DNA of 64,000 bases from Shewanella pneumatophori. GTDB lineage: Bacteria; Pseudomonadota; Gammaproteobacteria; Enterobacterales; Shewanellaceae. Positions 19,594-28,178 of this stretch are shown here, in pieces. Each line of letters begins with the position of its first letter. Positions within the stretch are counted from its first letter, which is position 1. Under the pieces are notes generated by a model. That model was not told the origin of the DNA, searched no databases, and saw only the letters and a list, made by a program, of their open reading frames with translations. A program made the position numbers and the translations under genes. Location: the NCBI RefSeq assembly GCF_023283895.1, contig NZ_JAKILB010000001.1, forward strand, positions 124,001 to 188,000. Direction: 5' to 3'.

Positions 19594-19652
19594 CAGAGTA
19601 TTCTCATTGGTAAGAAATGATGGCGGCGAGTATAAAGTAAAAACAACTAGAT

Positions 19653-19671
19653 GATAATGATTGTCATTTGT
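19653..19671 (-). promoter_or_regulatory. Fur box candidate for the TonB receptor
   Basis: GATAATGATTGTCATTTGT matches the 19-bp Fur consensus (GATAATGATAATCATTATC) at 14 positions, including the whole left half. It lies about 60 bp upstream of the receptor start codon, where Fur would cover the promoter. Confidence 0.75.
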
Positions 19672-19813
19672 GATTTACATATAAAGATCTTATGTTACAA
19701 AGGTTGCAAGGGCGATTGAGCTAGTCGCTGTTTGAATGCAGACTAACATTAGCGGCGCTAGCAATGGCGTTAATGGTAAATAGGCCACTACTATCGAGTA
19801 TAGAAAGTGATTA

Positions 19814-19850
19814 AAAGTAGCAGTGGCAGAGACTAACCGCCTGCTACTTT
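19814..19850 (-). terminator. Terminator after catalase-like gene
   Basis: AAAGTAGCAG at 19814-19823 pairs with CTGCTACTTT at 19841-19850. Read leftward the stem is followed by a short T stretch. It sits 22 bp past the stop of the gene at 19873. Confidence 0.68.
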
Positions 19851-19872
19851 ATGCTGAGCAAACTCTTGAAAT

Positions 19873-20910
19873 TTACAAACGCCTAATAAAAGATTCGATA
19901 TAAGCGGGTGTACGAGCATTTAAAATAGGATCGGCTGATGGCGCAATGCCTTCAGGTAATAAGACTGGATTAAAAATGCTTTTATCGCATTGTTGAACAC
20001 TAGTTTGTTTGTCTTGTTTGCCATCTATGATGACTTGCCCCACCAACACTCGTTGACGTGATTCTGGCCACAGAACAGTAGGGTCGGTGATTATATCGTT
20101 ACTATCTGCCAGTTTTACGTATAGGTTCCAAACTGCAGGCGTGGTTTCAATTCGATTGAGCAATTCCTGTTGTAGGAAGTCATCAGAACGGGTTGCAAGC
20201 TCTGCTTGTGTTAATGCAACTTCACCTGCAGCTGGCTCAAAAATCCAGCGACCAGCGACCTGGGTGTTATCAGGTTTATCAAATAAGAAACTGTTTACGC
20301 CAAAGTAACGACTAGTAGCAAAGCTGCTACTTTTGGGCAGTTGACTTACGTATTCAAAAAAAGCTTTTGCATCGGGCTTGTTGTTGATAAGCCACTGCTT
20401 TCCCTCTGCGCCTTGTTTTACTTTAGTTTGAAAAGTAAAAAAGTCTTCTAGATTACTGGCGAAAAATAACTGTGCATTCGATGTGACAAAGTTAAGGCTT
20501 TCCTTATCACCATCAATTTTTAGCGACATAAAACGACCTGCACCTTTGTCCGATGCATGTGGGTTAGTCCCACCTAGTGAGAAACGAGCAGTTACGCTTA
20601 TTTGTTGCTGTTCAAAAAACGGAATGTTGAATTGATTGTTAATTTGCGCAGCTGGCTTAAACATGCCGGAGGTACAAAAGCCTTTAGCGTGGTTGCGTAG
20701 CTTTACTTTCTTACCTGCTTCCCGACTTGCGGTATCGGGCGTGCCATTGACTGCGTCAACTAGCTCTGGAATAGACTTTTCAGTGGCCATAGTGGCTGTG
20801 GATAGCAAAGCCAAGCCTGTATATATACTGACCTGAATGAGTGGGTTGATAGCGTTAGATACGCGCTTTTTTAACCCGATAGTGCTGTGAGTCATGTTGT
20901 TTATTATCAT
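19873..20910 (-). CDS. Periplasmic catalase-like haem peroxidase (SrpA type)
   Basis: About 345 residues from the ATG at 20910 (MIINNMTHSTIG); the frame is open to 20976 and a second ATG lies at 20895. A hydrophobic segment ending in TATMATEK looks like a signal peptide. The catalase distal site is visible in LRNHAKGFCTSGMF (catalytic His), and the proximal haem tyrosine is expected in NARTPAYIESFIRR, the pattern of small SrpA-like catalase-related peroxidases. It lacks the N- and C-terminal extensions of true catalases. Likely a peroxidase using organic substrates. Same strand as the TonB receptor but separated by a terminator, so not an operon. Confidence 0.82.
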   Translation of the reverse strand: MIINNMTHSTIGLKKRVSNAINPLIQVSIYTGLALLSTATMATEKSIPELVDAVNGTPDTASREAGKKVKLRNHAKGFCTSGMFKPAAQINNQFNIPFFEQQQISVTARFSLGGTNPHASDKGAGRFMSLKIDGDKESLNFVTSNAQLFFASNLEDFFTFQTKVKQGAEGKQWLINNKPDAKAFFEYVSQLPKSSSFATSRYFGVNSFLFDKPDNTQVAGRWIFEPAAGEVALTQAELATRSDDFLQQELLNRIETTPAVWNLYVKLADSNDIITDPTVLWPESRQRVLVGQVIIDGKQDKQTSVQQCDKSIFNPVLLPEGIAPSADPILNARTPAYIESFIRRL

Positions 20911-21147
20911 AATATGAAGCCCCAAAGTGATACGTTGGGAATATAGAACGGAGCAGCTAAAAATATCTTTCGCCAAAGACAGATTTATTATTTAAAACTG
21001 GTTTTAATCGCTCTAATGCTATTAAGGCTGGGGTGTTTGTCCGCTGAATTGAGGCTATTCATGATCTTTGGCAAAGGGCTAGATATAAAACCTTTGTCGC
21101 ATCGTAATTTTAAGTGAGTATATAAACTCGAGTCGCTAATATAGAAA

Positions 21148-21174
21148 AGCCACTTCCGTAATGAGGATGTGGCT
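21148..21174 (-). terminator. Terminator after nucleoside hydrolase gene
   Basis: AGCCAC at 21148-21153 pairs with GTGGCT at 21169-21174, with inner TCC/GGA pairs. Read leftward a TTTTC stretch follows. Confidence 0.6.
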
Positions 21175-21216
21175 ATTCATAAAGTGTTATAAAGTATGTA
21201 GTGAGTAGATTTGCTT

Positions 21217-22176
21217 TTAGTTATAAGCCTCTAAGCACTCAACAATTAAATCCACAAAACCTTGTCTATCTAGCTTACAAAGTACTTGAGTGTTGTGCGG
21301 GTTGTTAGTTAACTGATAACGGTCAACAACAGTCATGCCTTGAGTGTATTCGCCCTTAGTTTCAACGCCAACCCAGCAGTCGTATGAGGTAAATAGCTCC
21401 GGTTTTAATAACCAAGCGATAGTGCATGGATCGTGCAACGGTGCGCCTTCAAAGCCCCATTTTGGATCTCTATGGTAGATCATGAAGAAATCGAGCAGCT
21501 CAGCCACACACTTAGCCACAGGGTTTGGAATGACTCGGATACGTTCGATATCTTCATCCATGATCTGTGCTTGATGGGTAATATCAAGGCCACACATGGT
21601 GATAGGAATACCTGACTTATAAACCATATCCGCAGCTTCAGGATCAACGAAAATGTTAAACTCTGCTGCTGGAGTCCAGTTGCCGGCTTCTGCTGCGCCG
21701 CCCATTAACACTATGCGCTCAACTTTACTGTGTAGCTCTGGATAGGTTGATAAAAATAGTGCGATATTGGTTAATGGCCCTGAAGGCACGAGCGTTACAG
21801 GTTCATCGCTTTCACGTACTTTTTGCGCCATTAGCTCAATACCAGAGATTGTTAGTGGTTCAAATGCAGGATCGGGCAGTTTTGGACCATCTAAGCCGCT
21901 TTCACCGTGCACATTGTCGGCAATAATCAATTCGCGGGCTAATGGCTCAGGGGCGCCAGCAGCAACAGGAATATCGTGGCGCTCAACTAGAGTGAGAATG
22001 CGCAATGCATTGTTTAAGGTTTTGTCAGGGGTTTGATTGCCCGCGCTGGTGGTCACTGCTAGTGGCTTTAGCGCTTGGCTGCTCATGGCTAAAATCAATG
22101 AAATAGCATCATCATGGCCTGGGTCGCAATCAAGAATAATTGGTTTTGCTTTTGCTGGCATTGTTGTAGGGCTCAT
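21217..22176 (-). CDS. Nucleoside hydrolase (IUNH family)
   Basis: 319 residues. Hydrolyses ribonucleosides to base plus ribose. The N-terminal calcium-binding signature [17 protein letters not shown] (DxDxGxDD) is intact. Other family marks are [31 protein letters not shown] and the C-terminal [13 protein letters not shown] (metal Asp). Size and motifs fit RihA/RihB-type pyrimidine-preferring enzymes, but specificity cannot be fixed by eye. GGAGAAATA precedes the ATG. It is the upstream neighbour of a terminator and is transcribed alone. Confidence 0.92.
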   Translation of the reverse strand: MSPTTMPAKAKPIILDCDPGHDDAISLILAMSSQALKPLAVTTSAGNQTPDKTLNNALRILTLVERHDIPVAAGAPEPLARELIIADNVHGESGLDGPKLPDPAFEPLTISGIELMAQKVRESDEPVTLVPSGPLTNIALFLSTYPELHSKVERIVLMGGAAEAGNWTPAAEFNIFVDPEAADMVYKSGIPITMCGLDITHQAQIMDEDIERIRVIPNPVAKCVAELLDFFMIYHRDPKWGFEGAPLHDPCTIAWLLKPELFTSYDCWVGVETKGEYTQGMTVVDRYQLTNNPHNTQVLCKLDRQGFVDLIVECLEAYN

Positions 22177-22317
22177 TATTTCTCCGCATAGTTGCGTTTA
22201 TAGATTGTTGAACATCCTAGATTTTAATGATCATTAAAACTGTGACTTAGCGTTTGCTTTGTGTGTGAGCGAATGTGATTGCTCATATAGTAACTAGCTA
22301 ACTACTGATATTAAAAA

Positions 22318-22338
22318 GCCCCTATATTTAATAGGGGC
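22318..22338 (-). terminator. Terminator after ggt
   Basis: GCCCCTAT at 22318-22325 pairs with ATAGGGGC at 22331-22338 around a 5-base loop. Read leftward it is followed by TTTTT. Confidence 0.85.
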
Positions 22339-22362
22339 CTAGATTAATTAGGTGAAGTTAAG

Positions 22363-24168
22363 TTAGTAGCCTAGTGTTTGACTACCCGCACGACGTGGGT
22401 CGCTCGCACCAAATATGCCTTGTTCGCTAACCATAATTGATTGAGTTGAACCAATCGCATTATTGACCTTTACTTCATGTCCCTTAGCTTTGAGTATCGT
22501 TTGCGTATCTTGATTAAGTGTATGCTCGACACGTAACAGATCGGGCAACCATTGATGGTGCACTCTTGGTGCGTATGTGGCCTCAGCAATATTCAAGTTA
22601 TGGTCAATCACGTTCATGATTATCTGCATGGTGGTGGTAATAATTCGTGAGCCGCCAGGGCTACCGGTGACGATATAAGGCTTACCATCTTTCATCACAA
22701 TTGTTGGACTCATTGAACTTAACGGACGCTTGTTGGCTTCAACTGCATTGGCTTCACCGCCTACTAAGCCATAGCCATTTGGGGTTCCGGGTTTGGCTGA
22801 GAAATCATCCATTTCGTTATTCAGTAAAATACCAGTGCCTTTGGCGACAAGCCCTGAGCCATAACTAAAGTTCAGGGTATAGGTGTTTGAAACGGCATTG
22901 CCCCATTTATCTACCACTGAGTAATGTGTGGTCTGGTCACTCTCGTATGGAGCGAGCTTACCCGGTTTAATCTCGCTGCTTGGTGTAGCTTTATCGGCAG
23001 ATATTTGTTTGGCAAGTTGCTTGGCGTAGTCTTTACTGATCAATGCTTTTACGGGGACATCATAAAAGTCAGGATCACCTAGATACTCACTACGGTCAGC
23101 ATAGGCACGCTTCATGGCCTCTGTCATTAAATGCAGGGTAGCGGCTGTATTGTGGCCGAGTTTGTCGATGGGATACGCTTCGAGCATATTGAGCATTTCA
23201 ATTATGTGAATACCACCAGAAGAGGGAGGCGGCATAGATACAACTTGATAGCCGCGATAATCACCCACCACAGGCTCACGCTCAATAACCTTATAGTTTT
23301 TTAGGTCATCTAAAGTCATGATCCCGCCAGCAGCACCGATCGCTGCAACGATTTTTTCTGCGGTTTCACCTTGATAGAAGCCTTTACTGCCTGACTTTGC
23401 AATTAGCCCTAACGAATGCGCGAGCTCTGGCTGTTTTAATATTTCGCCAGCTTGGTAATTTGAGCCATCAGCTTTATAAAAAATTTCTGCCGAGCTTGGC
23501 CACTGGGCGATACGGCGCTTAAGGCCTGCTAGGGATGATTGCAGATCAGGGGTAACTTCGATGCCATTTTGGGCCATATCAATAGCAGCTTGTGTTACTT
23601 GTTTCATCGTCATAGTGCCGTATTTTTCCAGCGCTAATTCCATCCCCATTACAGTGCCCGGCACACCAATGGCTAAGCCGTGTTCTCTACTTAACTTTTT
23701 AACGGGTTCGCCATCGTCGCCAATAAAGATATTACGGTGCGCTGAGCTTGGGGCCATTTCTCGGTAATCAATCGCGATTGTCTTTTTCGGATTAGCGAGG
23801 TGAACTAACATAAATCCACCTCCGCCAATATTACCCGCTCGCGGCAGGGTAACTGCCAAACTAAAACCTACCGCAACCGCAGCATCAACTGCGTTACCAC
23901 CTTGTTTTAAAATCTCCACTCCGGCTTGAGTCGCCAGTGCCTCTTGGCTTGAAACCATGCCGTGCTTAGCCCAAATTGGTTGAGCTGTCGCCATGTGACT
24001 ATAAATCGAAGGCTCTTTAGCTTGGACTGGAACGCTTGTGGTAACGGTTAATGTGGTTAAAGGGATAACCATTGAAATGGCAAATGCTAGTGTCTTAAAC
24101 GAATAAGATGTAACTGGTTGCGCATGAGATGATTGAGGTCTAAGCAAGCGGGTTTTAAAAGCGCGCAT
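22363..24168 (-). CDS. ggt: Gamma-glutamyltransferase
   Basis: 601-residue proenzyme that cleaves itself into large and small subunits and transfers or hydrolyses gamma-glutamyl groups (for example from glutathione) in the periplasm. The signal segment lies near residues 25-50. The large subunit begins with MVSSQEALATQAGVEILKQGGNAVDAAVA. The autoprocessing and catalytic threonine is in DQTTHYSVVDKWGNAVS. Small-subunit substrate motifs RPLSSMSPTIV and TGSPGGSRIITT are present. The ATG has AGGA upstream. Single-gene unit with its own terminator. Confidence 0.94.
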   Translation of the reverse strand: MRAFKTRLLRPQSSHAQPVTSYSFKTLAFAISMVIPLTTLTVTTSVPVQAKEPSIYSHMATAQPIWAKHGMVSSQEALATQAGVEILKQGGNAVDAAVAVGFSLAVTLPRAGNIGGGGFMLVHLANPKKTIAIDYREMAPSSAHRNIFIGDDGEPVKKLSREHGLAIGVPGTVMGMELALEKYGTMTMKQVTQAAIDMAQNGIEVTPDLQSSLAGLKRRIAQWPSSAEIFYKADGSNYQAGEILKQPELAHSLGLIAKSGSKGFYQGETAEKIVAAIGAAGGIMTLDDLKNYKVIEREPVVGDYRGYQVVSMPPPSSGGIHIIEMLNMLEAYPIDKLGHNTAATLHLMTEAMKRAYADRSEYLGDPDFYDVPVKALISKDYAKQLAKQISADKATPSSEIKPGKLAPYESDQTTHYSVVDKWGNAVSNTYTLNFSYGSGLVAKGTGILLNNEMDDFSAKPGTPNGYGLVGGEANAVEANKRPLSSMSPTIVMKDGKPYIVTGSPGGSRIITTTMQIIMNVIDHNLNIAEATYAPRVHHQWLPDLLRVEHTLNQDTQTILKAKGHEVKVNNAIGSTQSIMVSEQGIFGASDPRRAGSQTLGY

Positions 24169-24405
24169 GTTGGGTCCTTGCAGTGGTATTAGATCAAAAT
24201 ATTGGTAAGCTAAAAGCTATTTTCTTTATTGTTATAACCTGCGGTAACTCGTTATAGTGTTGCAAATTAGTAAGGTCATTACCTGCTGGTAAACGCAATG
24301 TGACGTTTATTGGCGCTAAATGCAAGCCTAGCTAAGGGCGACGGCACTGTTACCACAGAGATATTTATAGGTCGGTTTTATCAATTGACCAGCAAGGAAG
24401 ATGAT

Positions 24406-25710
24406 TTGGCAAAACTCAATAATGGGAAAGCAGATTCAAAGGATTGCGATACATCTATGAGTACTGGCAATAGCATCGATAGTAGTGATGTCGGTATTAG
24501 CGCTGGCAGCACCTGTGAAACCAGTACTTGTGAAGTGAGCACTGCAGTTTATGAGGTTGAGCTGGTTGATACGATAGCTAAGATCCCTGCGGCTTGTTGG
24601 AATCACTTAATGGCTGATGATAATCCGTTTAATCGCCATGAGTATTTATCGGCCCTTGAAGCTAGTGACAGTGTTTGCACTAAAACCGGCTGGACGCCAC
24701 TGCATTTACTCGTAAAGCAGCAGGGCGAAAAAGCCGAAATAGTCGCTGTAATGCCGCTGTATATTAAAGCGCATTCATACGGTGAGTATGTGTTTGACTG
24801 GGCATGGGCGGATGCTTATGAGCGCCACCAGCTAGCGTATTATCCGAAGTTGTTATCAGCGATCCCATTTACACCGACTACTGGTAAACGCTTAGGGATT
24901 GATGTAAGTAAAACCGGATCAGAGCAAACGCTTATTTGGCAATTAGTCGTAAATACTCTTAATCGTTGTTTATCAGAATATGACTTTTCTAGCTGGCACT
25001 GTTTGTTTTTGCCTAAAGGGCAGTTTGAGCAACTTTCTCAAACTAACAGTTTGCAGCGATTAGGCACTCAATTTCATTGGTTCAATCGTCAGTACTTGGA
25101 CTTTGATAGCTTTTTAGCATCACTAAGTTCAAGAAAGCGCAAAGATATTAGAAAAGAGCGCGCTAAAGTCAATGATGCACAATTGAGTTTTGAATTTATT
25201 GAAGGCGCGCAGATCACGACTGAACTGTGGCAGCAGTTTTATGCCTGTTATCAGCAAACCTATGCTAAACGCTCAGGTCACTATGGTTACCTTAATCAGA
25301 CTTTTTTCGAAACCTTAGGTCAAACTTTAACTGATGCGGTTACTTTGCTCGTTGTTAGCAATAGTGAACAACAATTAATAGCATCGGCGTTGTTTTTTAA
25401 GTCTAACACTCACCTATATGGTCGTTATTGGGGCGCGTTAGTTGATGTTGATGGGCTGCATTTTGAAGCTTGTTATTATCAGGGCATTGAATACTGCATT
25501 AAACATGGTTTACAGGTATTTGATGCTGGGGCGCAGGGGGAACATAAGGTGCCTCGGGGTTTTGAGCCGGTAGCGACATATTCTAATCACGAGATCGCCC
25601 ATCAAGAGTTTAGACAAGCGATCCACAGCTTTACACTGCAAGAAGCAGAGAACATTAAAACCTATATGCAGCAAATTAAGCTTAAACTTCCCTATAAATC
25701 CCCCATCTAA
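24406..25710 (+). CDS. FemAB/GNAT-like protein (DUF482 type)
   Basis: Resembles PF04339 (DUF482, peptidoglycan-synthesis-like GNAT fold): PAACWNHLMADDNPFNRHEYLSALE, then LYIKAHSYGEYVFDWAWADAYERH and the acceptor-site-like QGEHKVPRGFEPVATYSNHEI. The biochemical role of the family is unresolved. The start is uncertain. The frame is open from TTG 24310, which lacks a ribosome site; TTG 24406 has AAGGAAG seven bases upstream and gives 434 residues; ATG 24457 is a third option. Between the start and the conserved core lies a Ser/Thr/Asp-rich stretch with three cysteines (SCETSTCEVSTAV-like) of unknown meaning. Convergent with the lipoprotein gene. Confidence 0.78.
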   Translation: MAKLNNGKADSKDCDTSMSTGNSIDSSDVGISAGSTCETSTCEVSTAVYEVELVDTIAKIPAACWNHLMADDNPFNRHEYLSALEASDSVCTKTGWTPLHLLVKQQGEKAEIVAVMPLYIKAHSYGEYVFDWAWADAYERHQLAYYPKLLSAIPFTPTTGKRLGIDVSKTGSEQTLIWQLVVNTLNRCLSEYDFSSWHCLFLPKGQFEQLSQTNSLQRLGTQFHWFNRQYLDFDSFLASLSSRKRKDIRKERAKVNDAQLSFEFIEGAQITTELWQQFYACYQQTYAKRSGHYGYLNQTFFETLGQTLTDAVTLLVVSNSEQQLIASALFFKSNTHLYGRYWGALVDVDGLHFEACYYQGIEYCIKHGLQVFDAGAQGEHKVPRGFEPVATYSNHEIAHQEFRQAIHSFTLQEAENIKTYMQQIKLKLPYKSPI

Positions 25711-25791
25711 GTGTAAGGGATTAACTGTAAGGGATTAAATTAACGGGCGCAGGTTAGCAAAAGTCTGATAAGCCATTTAAAAAAATCGCCT

Positions 25792-26178
25792 TTAGTAGCT
25801 TTGAGCACGAGTACCAAATTGTTGTTGGATTGACGCAGAAAGTTTGTAGATCCACTTATTATAATTGCGATGAATCTTGCCGTTGTTGTAGTCTAAATTG
25901 GTGCTATCGACATAATTGATATTATAAAACTTATCGTCATAAGTGATTTGCACATGTGCCTTATGAGAACGAACAGTAATATAAGCATCAATGGTATTGT
26001 TATCGGCAACAACAGGCGTCCAGCCTTTTGCCTGACAACCTTTAATGATTGCTTGCTCAACACTTTGTGCACTATTGGTAGGGATAGGTTCTTTAGTTAA
26101 TTCTACAAGAGGTGTTGATGTACAAGCCGATAGAAATAGTCCTGCTACAAATAGTATTAACAACTTAAACGAGTTCAT
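25792..26178 (-). CDS. Hypothetical lipoprotein, 128 residues
   Basis: ATG at 26178 is chosen over an in-frame GTG at 26185-26187 because AAGGTG lies six bases before the ATG. The signal MNSFKLLILFVAGLFLSAC carries a lipobox LSAC. The mature part includes AIIKGCQAKGWTPVVADNNTIDAYITVRSHKAHVQITYDDKFYNINYVDS, an alpha-beta-beta pattern seen in several small periplasmic proteins. No function is recognised. It starts 41 bp after lysE-like ends, so the two may share a transcript. Confidence 0.75.
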   Translation of the reverse strand: MNSFKLLILFVAGLFLSACTSTPLVELTKEPIPTNSAQSVEQAIIKGCQAKGWTPVVADNNTIDAYITVRSHKAHVQITYDDKFYNINYVDSTNLDYNNGKIHRNYNKWIYKLSASIQQQFGTRAQSY

Positions 26179-26219
26179 TTTATTCACCTTTATACTGTTA
26201 ATTAGTGCTTATTATTGGC

Positions 26220-26840
26220 TTAAGCTACAGCTAACCAAACGCCAACCAAAATCATTAAGCTGCCTGCAATACGATTCATCCATTTGATGTTGTCACCGCG
26301 GCTTAAAAATATTCTTAGGCTTTTTCCACCCGCAGCATACGCCATCATGCTGATTAATTCAGTAAATAAAATGATACTCACAAGCGCCATAAGTTGTGGC
26401 GCCACTTCACGTTCAACATTAATAAAAGGTGGCAGTAAAGACACCATAAATGCCCAGCCCTTTGGATTAGCTATTGCGGTAATAAAGCCCTGTGAAATTA
26501 GCTCAAAATTGCCAACACTAGGGGTTTGTTGACCTTCGATGATGGCCATTTTACCTTTTGAACGCCACATATTGACGCCAATATAAACTAAGTAAAGTCC
26601 GCCAACCCATTTTAAAATTGCAAACAGTTCAGGATAGTTGAGCATAATGCTAGCTACGCCCATAACGGCGGCAATAGCTACCAGTGCCACACCGACAAGC
26701 TCGCCAAGCATCATCCATAAGGTGCGGCGAAAGCCAATACTCATTCCGAGTGTCATAGCAAGGGTCATGCACATGCCTGGAGTGATAGAAACAAAGAAAA
26801 AGGTAGGTAAAAATACGGCAAGTAGGGCTAAATCAGGCAT
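26220..26840 (-). CDS. LysE/RhtB family amino-acid exporter
   Basis: 206 residues with about six hydrophobic helices. The N-terminus FLPTFFFVSITPGMCMTLAMTLGMSIGFRRTLW has the family's P-G motif in helix 1 and the GxxxGFRR loop. A second mark is ITAIANPKGWAFMVSLLPPFI in helix 3. Inner-membrane efflux of amino acids or derivatives; substrate unknown. It lies directly downstream of the hppD terminator and upstream of the small lipoprotein gene. Confidence 0.9.
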   Translation of the reverse strand: MPDLALLAVFLPTFFFVSITPGMCMTLAMTLGMSIGFRRTLWMMLGELVGVALVAIAAVMGVASIMLNYPELFAILKWVGGLYLVYIGVNMWRSKGKMAIIEGQQTPSVGNFELISQGFITAIANPKGWAFMVSLLPPFINVEREVAPQLMALVSIILFTELISMMAYAAGGKSLRIFLSRGDNIKWMNRIAGSLMILVGVWLAVA

Positions 26841-26946
26841 GGTATAGATTCTGTACTTCGGTTGTTTAGCTGATCTGCAGCGAATAACAACAAGGGCTAA
26901 ATAAGGTGCACAGTGTAGAGAAAAAACTGGCTGAGTGATAGATAAA

Positions 26947-26974
26947 ATAAAACCAGCTAAAAAGCTGGTTTTAT
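26947..26974 (-). terminator. Terminator after hppD
   Basis: AAAACCAGCT at 26949-26958 pairs with AGCTGGTTTT at 26963-26972 around AAAA, flanked by further A/T pairs and a T-rich run leftward. It marks the end of the hmgA-hppD unit. Confidence 0.85.
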
Positions 26975-27063
26975 TGTCTATTGCATAGGTTGCTGACTGC
27001 TCAAAGTTTATGCTTGGATTTTGCGTGTATACGAAAACTTGAGCGTACGACTAAATCTATGTT

Positions 27064-28104
27064 TTACAGTACGCCACGGCGCTGCTGATCACGCTCAATA
27101 GATTCAAATAGTGCAGTAAAGTTACCTTCACCAAAACCTAAGTTATTTTTGCGCTGAATGATCTCAATGAAAATTGGACCAAATAGATTTTTAGTAAAGA
27201 TTTGCAGCAAGTAACCGTCTTCATCGCCATCAACTAAGATCTGATGATGCTTAATACGCTCACGATCTTCGGTCACTTGTGGCAGTTTTTCAAAGATGGT
27301 GTCGTAATACTCAGGAATAATATCAAGAGTTTGAATTGATGAGCCTTCCATTGCATCGAGTGAGCCTACAATATCGCGACTTCTAAATGCTAAATGCTGA
27401 ACTCCTGGACCATCATATTCACGTAAATACTCATCAATCTGGTTTTTATCGTTACCTTTACCTTCGTTGATTGGAATGCAGAAGCTTCCATCTGGTGAGC
27501 GCAGTGCATATGAGATAAGGGCTGTTTGTGAGCCTTTAATGTCGAAATAACGGACTTCAGTAAAGCCAAAGATATCTTTATAGAAGTTTGACCAATACTC
27601 CATTGTGCCTTTGTAGACATTGTTAGTTAAATGGTCGACTTCCATAAAGCCTTTTTCTTGAGTGATGATTTGCTCATCTAAGTCTTCGAAATCTTTAGCG
27701 TAGATGTTATCTGTCTCGCCAAAAGTATCGATAAAGTAAATTAAGCTATCGCCAATGCCGTAAATCGCTGGATATGGCATATCTTTAGCTGCATCATCAG
27801 CAGGTTTTGCCCCGCGAGCTACAGCGCCTTCAAATGCAAACTGTGCGTCTTCAACGCGCCAACCCATAGAGCAAATTGCTGGGCCATGGCTTTTAGCAAA
27901 CTCAGCAGAAAAGCCCTTACGTTCGGTATTAAGTAAGAAGTTAATATCGTTTTGCTTGTAATACAAAATCTCTTTAGATTTTGATTTTTTTAGCAATGAA
28001 AAACCGAAATCGATAAATACCTGATGCATGAAATCTTGTTCAGGCGTTGCAAACTCAGTAAATTCGATACCAAGTAAGCCTAGTGGGTTTTGTTCGCTTG
28101 CCAT
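27064..28104 (-). CDS. hppD: 4-hydroxyphenylpyruvate dioxygenase
   Basis: 346 residues from the ATG at 28104, which has GAGGA seven bases upstream (an upstream TTG at 28122 is the longer open frame). Converts 4-hydroxyphenylpyruvate to homogentisate with O2 in tyrosine breakdown. The non-haem iron triad is visible: His in FMEVDHLTNNV, His in GPGVQHLAFRSRDI and Glu in GPIFIEIIQRK. The N-terminal VOC repeat is present but lacks metal ligands, as usual. It sits 74 bp downstream of hmgA on the same strand, encoding the preceding pathway step. Confidence 0.95.
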   Translation of the reverse strand: MASEQNPLGLLGIEFTEFATPEQDFMHQVFIDFGFSLLKKSKSKEILYYKQNDINFLLNTERKGFSAEFAKSHGPAICSMGWRVEDAQFAFEGAVARGAKPADDAAKDMPYPAIYGIGDSLIYFIDTFGETDNIYAKDFEDLDEQIITQEKGFMEVDHLTNNVYKGTMEYWSNFYKDIFGFTEVRYFDIKGSQTALISYALRSPDGSFCIPINEGKGNDKNQIDEYLREYDGPGVQHLAFRSRDIVGSLDAMEGSSIQTLDIIPEYYDTIFEKLPQVTEDRERIKHHQILVDGDEDGYLLQIFTKNLFGPIFIEIIQRKNNLGFGEGNFTALFESIERDQQRRGVL

Positions 28105-28178
28105 TGTTATATCCTCTGTCAATTTGATCCTACAAACCAGTCATTCTTTGATGACCTGATCCTGAAATTAAAAACCGG

